Both the position numbers and the translations under genes were made by a program. Positions 58,506 through 64,000 of a stretch of 64,000 nt of DNA are shown one piece after another (the stretch's first letter is position 1; each line of letters opens with the position of its first letter). The DNA is from Psychrobacter raelei (lineage in GTDB: Bacteria; Pseudomonadota; Gammaproteobacteria; Pseudomonadales; Moraxellaceae): contig NZ_CP093310.2 in NCBI RefSeq assembly GCF_022631235.3, positions 2,604,001 to 2,668,000 on the forward strand. Direction: 5' to 3'. The notes beneath the pieces are model-generated. The model saw only the letters and a program-made list of their open reading frames with translations. It was not told the DNA's origin and searched no databases.

Positions 58506-58979
58506 TTAACCGATAAAGATACCAACCAACCAGTTAAATAGGTTATCAAGTAACCACACAATAACGGCTACGATACCGATTACCAATAAAGACTGCCAAG
58601 TATACTGAATGGTTTCATTCTTACTTGGCCAGGTAACACGGCGTAACTCTATGCTGGCGTCTTTAAGCAATACCTTAAAGCTGCGTCCTTGATTGGTCAG
58701 TGCAAAACAAATAATGGCCAACACAATCAGTGAGGCGATAATACCAACACGAACCCAAATATCGTTAGCAGGCTGCCAAATACCAGGCAGCTTATAATTA
58801 ACTAGCGTGGCACCAATTAGAGCAGCAAACGCGATAATCCAAAGCATGATGTCTTTTGGAGAGCGTGTTTTGGCTACTTCTACTGCACTTTTACCATTAA
58901 GCGATTTTCTTAACGTATTATGAGCGCCCTGCTTAGCGTCAGATACCTTACTATCTAGGTTATCTTGTTGATTGCTCAT
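58506..58979 (-). CDS. secE: Preprotein translocase subunit SecE
   Basis: The 157 residues have three membrane segments (DIMLWIIAFAALIGATLV, GIIASLIVLAIICFALT and LLVIGIVAVIVWLLDNLF). The conserved cytosolic loop DASIELRRVTWPSKNETIQYTWQS is the SecE signature. It is the three-helix type found in enterics and relatives and clamps SecY in the translocon. The N-terminal 35 residues are hydrophilic. It lies directly upstream of nusG, the usual order. Confidence 0.95.
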   Translation of the reverse strand: MSNQQDNLDSKVSDAKQGAHNTLRKSLNGKSAVEVAKTRSPKDIMLWIIAFAALIGATLVNYKLPGIWQPANDIWVRVGIIASLIVLAIICFALTNQGRSFKVLLKDASIELRRVTWPSKNETIQYTWQSLLVIGIVAVIVWLLDNLFNWLVGIFIG

Positions 58980-59089
58980 AGTTGAATTGCCTTACGACGT
59001 AGACGATAGAGTTAAAGCCGCCTATCTGTATGGTAAAAGAAGAGTACTGGTTTAGTTAATTAAGCGTAGACAGTTATCAGTCATATAAG

Positions 59090-59165
59090 TGGCAGGCGAT
59101 GAGGGACTCGAACCCCCAACCCTCGGTTTTGGAAACCGATGCTCTACCAATTGAGCCAATCGCCT
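59090..59165 (-). tRNA. tRNA-Trp (CCA)
   Basis: A 76-nt cloverleaf with an encoded CCA. The anticodon loop TTCCAAA gives CCA and the T-arm is GGGGGTTCGAGTCCCTC. It stands between tuf and secE, as in Pseudomonas. Confidence 0.96.
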
Positions 59166-59411
59166 TTAGTTAAGGTTGACTATTATACAATCTTTTTTAT
59201 GGATTGCAAGCCTTGTGAGTGCTTGAAACTAGGATTCTTTTATATAACCCCTTCTAACAGCGGCTATCATTGCAGATCACTATATTTAGTCGTGTAGTAT
59301 TATAGCGATTTTAATTAAGTTGTCTACTCAATTACCTTGATTTTTGCACTGATTAAAGCGTTTAAATAACCTGTGACATAGACTAAAAACAGACTAAAAG
59401 TAGTGACCATA

Positions 59412-59440
59412 AAAAAACCGCCTCAATGAGGCGGTTTTTT
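59412..59440 (-). terminator. Terminator after tuf
   Basis: A symmetric hairpin (AAACCGCCTCA with its complement around a 1- to 3-base loop) is flanked by A and T runs and can act on both strands. It would separate the tRNA-tuf transcript from tRNA-Trp/secE. Confidence 0.82.
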
Positions 59441-59471
59441 TGCTTGATAGCGTTATTAACGTTTAAAGAGA

Positions 59472-60662
59472 TTAGTCTTTAACGTTAGCAACAACACCAG
59501 CACCTACAGTACGGCCACCTTCGCGGATTGCGAAACGTAGACCTTTGTCCATAGCGATTGGGTGGATAAGCTCTACGCTCATCTCAACGTTATCGCCTGG
59601 CATTACCATTTCAGTACCTTCTTGTAGAGAAATAGCACCAGTTACGTCAGTTGTACGGAAGTAGAACTGTGGACGATAGCCGTTTAGGAATGGTGTGTGA
59701 CGACCACCCTCTTCTTTTGATAGTACGTATACTTCAGCGTCAAACTTAGTGTGCGGAGTGATTGAACCTGGCTTAGCTAGTACTTGGCCACGTTGTACGT
59801 CTTCACGCTTAGTACCACGTAGTAGTACACCACAGTTCTCACCAGCACGACCTTCGTCTAGTAGCTTACGGAACATCTCAACACCTGTACAGGTGGTTTT
59901 TTGAGTGTCACGGATACCAACGATTTCAATCTCGTCACCAACTTTAACGATACCAGACTCAACACGGCCAGTTACAACAGTACCACGACCTGAGATTGAG
60001 AATACGTCTTCGATAGGCATCAAGAATGGCTTATCGATGTCACGCTCTGGCTCTGGAATGTAAGTGTCTAGAGTTTGTAGTAATTCGATAACTGCTGGCT
60101 CACCATATTTGCCATCTTTACCGTTTAGTGCTTCTAAAGCTGAACCTTTGATGATTGGTGTGTCATCACCTGGGAAGTCGTAGTCTGAAAGTAATTCACG
60201 TACTTCCATTTCTACTAGCTCTAGTAACTCTTCGTCGTCAACCATGTCACATTTGTTCATGAATACCATGATGTATGGTACGCCAACCTGACGTGATAAT
60301 AAGATGTGCTCACGAGTTTGTGGCATTGGGCCGTCAGTAGCTGATACGACTAGAATAGCACCGTCCATCTGAGCAGCACCAGTGATCATGTTTTTAACAT
60401 AGTCAGCGTGACCTGGGCAGTCTACGTGTGCGTAGTGACGGTCAGCAGTGTCATACTCAATGTGTGAGGTGTTGATTGTAATACCACGGGCTTTTTCTTC
60501 TGGTGCTGAGTCAATTGCAGCGTAGTCTTTGGCTTCGCCACCAAAAGTTTTTGCAGCTACAGTTGCGATAGCAGCTGTTAGAGTGGTTTTACCGTGGTCA
60601 ACGTGACCGATGGTACCGACGTTTACGTGCGGCTTGTTACGTTCGAACTTGGCCTTTGCCAT
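59472..60662 (-). CDS. tuf: Elongation factor Tu
   Basis: The 396 residues are standard for EF-Tu. GTPase motifs are [33 protein letters not shown] (NKxD) and GSALEAL. EF-Tu brings aminoacyl-tRNA to the ribosome. The order of four tRNAs before tuf matches tufB of E. coli. A second tuf gene is often present elsewhere in such genomes and would be outside this window. Confidence 0.97.
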   Translation of the reverse strand: MAKAKFERNKPHVNVGTIGHVDHGKTTLTAAIATVAAKTFGGEAKDYAAIDSAPEEKARGITINTSHIEYDTADRHYAHVDCPGHADYVKNMITGAAQMDGAILVVSATDGPMPQTREHILLSRQVGVPYIMVFMNKCDMVDDEELLELVEMEVRELLSDYDFPGDDTPIIKGSALEALNGKDGKYGEPAVIELLQTLDTYIPEPERDIDKPFLMPIEDVFSISGRGTVVTGRVESGIVKVGDEIEIVGIRDTQKTTCTGVEMFRKLLDEGRAGENCGVLLRGTKREDVQRGQVLAKPGSITPHTKFDAEVYVLSKEEGGRHTPFLNGYRPQFYFRTTDVTGAISLQEGTEMVMPGDNVEMSVELIHPIAMDKGLRFAIREGGRTVGAGVVANVKD

Positions 60663-60996
60663 GAGTGTGTCCTCTTTTTATGGGTTTACTAAAATAAATA
60701 GTACTACTAAGGTTATAACGGTTGTTATTTTCTATTATTTAGTAAATTACAACACTAAAAGGCAACACTAAGTGCTGCCTATCAAACAATTAACTATAAG
60801 ATGTTATATGGTGCAAGGTCATTATTTGCCCTTGTAAATTTTTAATTAAAGTTTCAACTTTATTAAATAGTCACCTAACTTTATTTGCTTAGCCTGCTAT
60901 AGGCCTAGCCGATTTTTTTAATTTAATGTTTAAACAAGTAAGCTCGCTTACCAACTTAGTTCTAATGAAATATAGGAATTAGAAGAATTAAAATAA
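60663..60996. other. Gap between tRNA-Thr(GGT) and tuf
   Basis: These 334 bp probably form the spacer and leader of tuf in a tRNA-tuf transcript. The sequence is AT-rich. I see no strong terminator and no further tRNA or gene. Confidence 0.4.
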
Positions 60997-61072
<76 letters not shown>

Positions 61073-61096
61073 TAATGTGCTTTATTTTAAATAAGT

Positions 61097-61170
<74 letters not shown>

Positions 61171-61271
61171 AGTATCACAGCTTTTTTTAGCTGCCATATG
61201 CATGGGATTTGGCAGTGTGCTGCTCTAGGTAGACGGATACTTGAACACTAATTGAAATTGTAACTAGAAAA

Positions 61272-61355
61272 TGGTGGTGGGGGAAGGATTCGAACCTTCG
61301 AAGCTTTCGCGACAGATTTACAGTCTGTTGGGTTTGACCGCTCCCCAACCCCACC
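61272..61355 (-). tRNA. tRNA-Tyr (GTA)
   Basis: An 84-nt class II tRNA with a long variable arm and encoded CCA. The anticodon GTA lies in ACTGTAAATC. It corresponds to E. coli tyrU. Confidence 0.95.
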
Positions 61356-61424
61356 TAGGTTGTAAAACTAACTTATTGATAGTTTTACTAAAATTGCTTA
61401 AAGCAAAGTACTTTGAGAGACGAA

Positions 61425-61500
<76 letters not shown>

Positions 61501-61522
61501 TTGTTCTCTCGAAGTGGGGTGT

Positions 61523-61550
61523 ATTCTAGCAAATATTTTTTAAAACACAA
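61523..61550 (-). promoter_or_regulatory. Promoter of the tRNA-Thr/Tyr/Gly/Thr-tuf unit
   Basis: On the minus strand TTGTGT (61545-61550) and TAGAAT (61523-61528) are 16 bp apart, followed by a C-rich start region (ACACCCC), the kind found at growth-rate-controlled stable RNA promoters. Confidence 0.7.
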
Positions 61551-61595
61551 CCCCTAATTTCATTTTTTTTAGAAAAAATGCAATTTTTTTTATTT

Positions 61596-62729
61596 TTAGG
61601 CCAATGTGCCACTGTTATAAAGCCATAAAGCTACGGCTAAGACCAATAAAATCAAGGCCATCCACAAAAAGCCTTTGTTTGAGCCAGAATTTGCATTTTG
61701 TGGTGCAGAATCCGTTTTATGAATGTGTGCCACCTTGTGCTGCGGCTGCTCATTCACCGTATTAAAGCTGTTGGCTGGATTTTTTTCAGATACGGGTGCC
61801 TGAGTTTGGGTATTTATCTCATTTTCTGCATCGCCTGTCAGCTCTTTGACGGGTTTTTTAGCGTCTGGCTCTACGGTGTCATGCAAATTAGTGGTGGCTG
61901 ACATCTGGGCAGCAGCTGCTTGTTTGGACTTATGCACTTCAGGATCTGCCTCACGAGCCAACTCTGCAAAGTGCTCAGCGTCATCTTTATGCAGATGACT
62001 TTGCTCTGAGTTATAAACACCGGTAGGCTGCTCAAGCTCTTCTTCTAGCTTTTGTTCAAGCTCAGCTTCGGTCATGTTTTTAATACCCGATTTTTCAATA
62101 GCTTCTGCGTTTTCTTCAGCCTGGTGCTCTGCCCTCTCAGCGGCTTCAAATTTATCAAATTCACTGTCGGTTTTTTCTGGTTGCGCAGTAGGTGTGATAG
62201 GCTCAGCTAACGGCTCTACTGAATGAGTCGCTGGCGCTTCTACTATTTCTGCAGTTTCTATAGGCTCGACCGTTTCTGGCTCGATGGTTTCAGGTTCTAC
62301 CGTCTCAACTTCAGGCTCGATGGCTTCGGGTTCTACCATTTCAACTTCAGGCTCGATAGTTTCAACTTCAGGCTCAAGTGATGATACCGCCGCCGAGGCT
62401 ACTGGCTGAGTTTGTTTTACTTGGAAGCTAAAAGCGGCGAAAGTAACCACATCATCTACCACCAAGCTTTTTGGCTGATGCGGCTCAAGTCTGACATCAT
62501 TGACCAAAGTACCATTTGATGACCCTAAATCTTGTACCAGTAGCTCATCATCAACGACAGTTAGCTCAGCATGTTGTCGAGAGACCTGCTTGCTGCCTAG
62601 TACCACATCATTGTCTTGACCACGACCAACGGTTAACTTATGGTCTACGTTGAGCTCTAGATTACCCAAAGCTTCGGTTAAGGCGGTCAGTTGCCACTGA
62701 GTTTGGTTTGTGTTGTTATAATCACTCAT
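61596..62729 (-). CDS. FHA-domain protein with acidic repeat and C-terminal membrane anchor
   Basis: The 377 residues begin with a forkhead-associated domain (about 27-100): LTVGRGQDNDVVLGSKQVSR, then QHAELTVVDDELLVQDLGSS followed by NGTLVNDVRL. The usual phosphothreonine-binding residues (R, S, N) are present. A glutamate- and proline-rich region follows (118-157, a roughly ten-residue repeat EPEVETVEPE) and then a long charged linker. The protein ends with a single membrane helix (FLWMALILLVLAVALWLYN), so the FHA domain should face the cytosol. It may read kinase signalling at the membrane, but no kinase gene is in the window. AGGAG precedes the ATG. Confidence 0.85.
   Translation of the reverse strand: MSDYNNTNQTQWQLTALTEALGNLELNVDHKLTVGRGQDNDVVLGSKQVSRQHAELTVVDDELLVQDLGSSNGTLVNDVRLEPHQPKSLVVDDVVTFAAFSFQVKQTQPVASAAVSSLEPEVETIEPEVEMVEPEAIEPEVETVEPETIEPETVEPIETAEIVEAPATHSVEPLAEPITPTAQPEKTDSEFDKFEAAERAEHQAEENAEAIEKSGIKNMTEAELEQKLEEELEQPTGVYNSEQSHLHKDDAEHFAELAREADPEVHKSKQAAAAQMSATTNLHDTVEPDAKKPVKELTGDAENEINTQTQAPVSEKNPANSFNTVNEQPQHKVAHIHKTDSAPQNANSGSNKGFLWMALILLVLAVALWLYNSGTLA
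62262..62378. repeat. In-frame tandem repeat encoding EPEVE(T/M)(I/V) units
   Basis: About ten-codon units repeat imperfectly here inside the FHA gene (residues about 118-157). Such repeats can change in length between strains by slippage or recombination; this is inferred from the repeat structure. Confidence 0.72.
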
Positions 62730-62865
62730 AAAAATCTCCTCATAGATTCCATTTTATTTAATTTTGCTATCAATTCTGGCGGCTTACGCCTATTTTATCT
62801 ATTTAATGCGATGTCTTACTATATAGCGTTATTCTTCAAAATAAGCCAGTTTATTTATTTTAATT

Positions 62866-63690
62866 TTAATGCGGGATGTATTTGGGCTTTAATATGCCTT
62901 TTAGCTGATTATAAGGTACTGTCAGCTCCGGCATACCGTAAGCATAAGCAGCTATCTCATAAGGCTGGTATCTTAGTACCACCCCTTTATCGGTTAACAA
63001 GGCATTATCAGTTAGCGTAAAGGGCCACATTTTTTCGTATGCTTTGAGTTCGTTATTATCTTTACGCACCCAAACTTTGTACTGCTCATAAGCCAACGCT
63101 TTAAATTTAGATTTTTGGCCTGCCAGCAGCATATCGTCCAACTGGATATGACGCTTAGATGAGGTATCAAACATCATATATTCAGAAGCGCCCAGCCCAT
63201 GAGCCCCGCCTAGATAAATATAACTGTTGATTTCAAACAGCTCAACCTCCCCCATATGCCCAAGGTAACTGGGTGAGACCTCAAAGCTATAGTTGAGACT
63301 GCTGCCCTCTGGGATGTCCTCTAATTGCGATTTGGCAAAGCCATCCAAGCGTTTTTTTACCTCAGCTTGGGTCAAGACTTTAGCGTTTGATGGCGGCTGC
63401 GTTCGCTCAGTTTCAGACTGTGAGCCCGGTACAATTTGATTGATGCGGGCATTAATCATGGTATTTATCCAGCCTTGACTGCTGGCTGCATATTTAATAT
63501 CAATCTGCGGACAGCTGTAGTCGCTGCGACTCTCACACGTGTCGGTGACTAAGCTTGGCAAACGATAGTCCAGATAATCCTCAGCATACACTAAGTTGGC
63601 AGCGTATAGGGGAAAAGGGGTCAAGGCCGCTAAAGCGCAGATACTAAAAAGGCGTAAGCTGCGAGCCCCTATCAAGTGTGTTGATGACAT
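62866..63690 (-). CDS. Exported DUF3298 / RsiV-like domain protein
   Basis: The 274 residues start with a signal peptide (LRLFSICALAALTPFPLYA). The central NSYIYLGGAHGLGASEYMMFD and the C-terminal GVVLRYQPYEIAAYAYGMPELTVPYNQL are the DUF3298 signature shared with the extracytoplasmic part of RsiV. Two cysteines (TCESR, YSCPQID) may pair. No membrane anchor follows, so it is probably a soluble periplasmic protein. RsiV binds lysozyme in Bacillus; whether this one does is unknown. No sigma factor gene is adjacent, so a RsiV-type regulatory role is not supported. Confidence 0.82.
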   Translation of the reverse strand: MSSTHLIGARSLRLFSICALAALTPFPLYAANLVYAEDYLDYRLPSLVTDTCESRSDYSCPQIDIKYAASSQGWINTMINARINQIVPGSQSETERTQPPSNAKVLTQAEVKKRLDGFAKSQLEDIPEGSSLNYSFEVSPSYLGHMGEVELFEINSYIYLGGAHGLGASEYMMFDTSSKRHIQLDDMLLAGQKSKFKALAYEQYKVWVRKDNNELKAYEKMWPFTLTDNALLTDKGVVLRYQPYEIAAYAYGMPELTVPYNQLKGILKPKYIPH

Positions 63691-63910
63691 ACCGCCTCCT
63701 GATTTGGTTAACTTGTCGATATTTTTATCCTAAGCCTTATTATTATCATTTAGCGGCGTTAGGGTTAGCGCTTTAGATATGGCTTTAAATATATAGCAAA
63801 GCGGGTGCTCACTATGTTTAAACTGTGTTTATTGCTACAAAATTTAAAAATCACGCATCTGTTACTCAGTTGGCCACTTTATACTGACTGACATTAATGC
63901 AACACCTTAT

Positions 63911-63942
63911 AAAAAAAGACGCCCTTATCGCTAAGAGCGTCT
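63911..63942 (-). terminator. Terminator at the right edge for a leftward gene outside the window
   Basis: On the minus strand a stem of about 11 bp with one mismatch (AGACGC arm, 63917-63942) is followed by seven T. It lies upstream of the DUF3298 gene and so should end a minus-strand gene beyond 64000. The DNA from 63691 to the edge shows no gene. Confidence 0.72.
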
Positions 63943-64000
63943 TTGTACGGGTAAGCGGTTTATATCGCTTTGTTAGTGGTCGTATTGCTAGTGGTTATAT

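Overview
The window reads as chromosomal DNA of a gammaproteobacterium of the family Moraxellaceae, most likely Psychrobacter or a close relative. The basis is protein-level resemblance by eye (RpoB, RpoC, PldA with an N-terminal extension, a DUF6586 protein, a DUF3465 lipoprotein, paired DUF2382 proteins) and the order tRNA-Thr/Tyr/Gly/Thr - tuf - tRNA-Trp - secE - nusG - rplKAJL - rpoBC. No ribosomal RNA, integrase, transposase, prophage or CRISPR array was seen.

Left part (1-21,200, mostly + strand): an ArsO-like flavoprotein, a DUF503 protein, two tandem HSL-type esterases, a lone SUKH (SMI1/KNR4) protein, a nitroreductase, a DUF368 (PopT-type) lipid-carrier translocase, a YjjP/YjjB exporter pair, glutathione reductase, smpB, coaD, a small ferredoxin, a YgiQ radical SAM protein, a lipoprotein-like DsbC, homoserine dehydrogenase, an acetyl-CoA acetyltransferase and two DUF2382 proteins. 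Most are short transcription units, many closed by a clear hairpin plus T-run terminator.

Middle part (21,200-45,600, mostly - strand): an acidic lipoprotein and secA, then mutS and fdxA on the + strand. A type IV pilus minor-pilin cluster follows (PilE-like, pilV, pilW, pilX, PilE-like, then a separate pilin) with no pilY1 between its members. Next come comF, outer membrane phospholipase A, a DUF3465 lipoprotein, dsbD, an unrecognised 344-residue protein, a tRNA-His/Arg/Pro cluster with a near-perfect sigma-70 promoter, and a two-gene McrBC-type restriction locus. The McrB lacks a separate N-terminal recognition domain and has a roughly 90-residue insertion inside the AAA+ module. The block ends with DUF4442, DUF6586 and an exported protein of unknown function.

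Right part (45,600-64,000, - strand): the transcription-translation superoperon. Transcription runs right to left from a tRNA promoter at about 61,550 through four tRNAs, tuf, tRNA-Trp, secE, nusG, rplK, rplA, rplJ, rplL, rpoB and rpoC. A strong hairpin with T-run just after rplL probably attenuates transcription into rpoBC. Upstream lie a membrane-anchored FHA protein with an acidic proline-glutamate repeat and an exported DUF3298 protein. A leftward terminator at the right edge suggests another - strand gene beyond the window.

The genes that seem to work together are the oxidative-folding pair DsbC/DsbD, the pilus/competence group (minor pilins plus ComF), the McrB/McrC pair, YjjP/YjjB, and the RNA polymerase and ribosomal protein block. 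The observations most worth following are the compact McrBC locus, the pilY1-less minor pilin cluster with its palindromic promoter region, and the lone SUKH protein.
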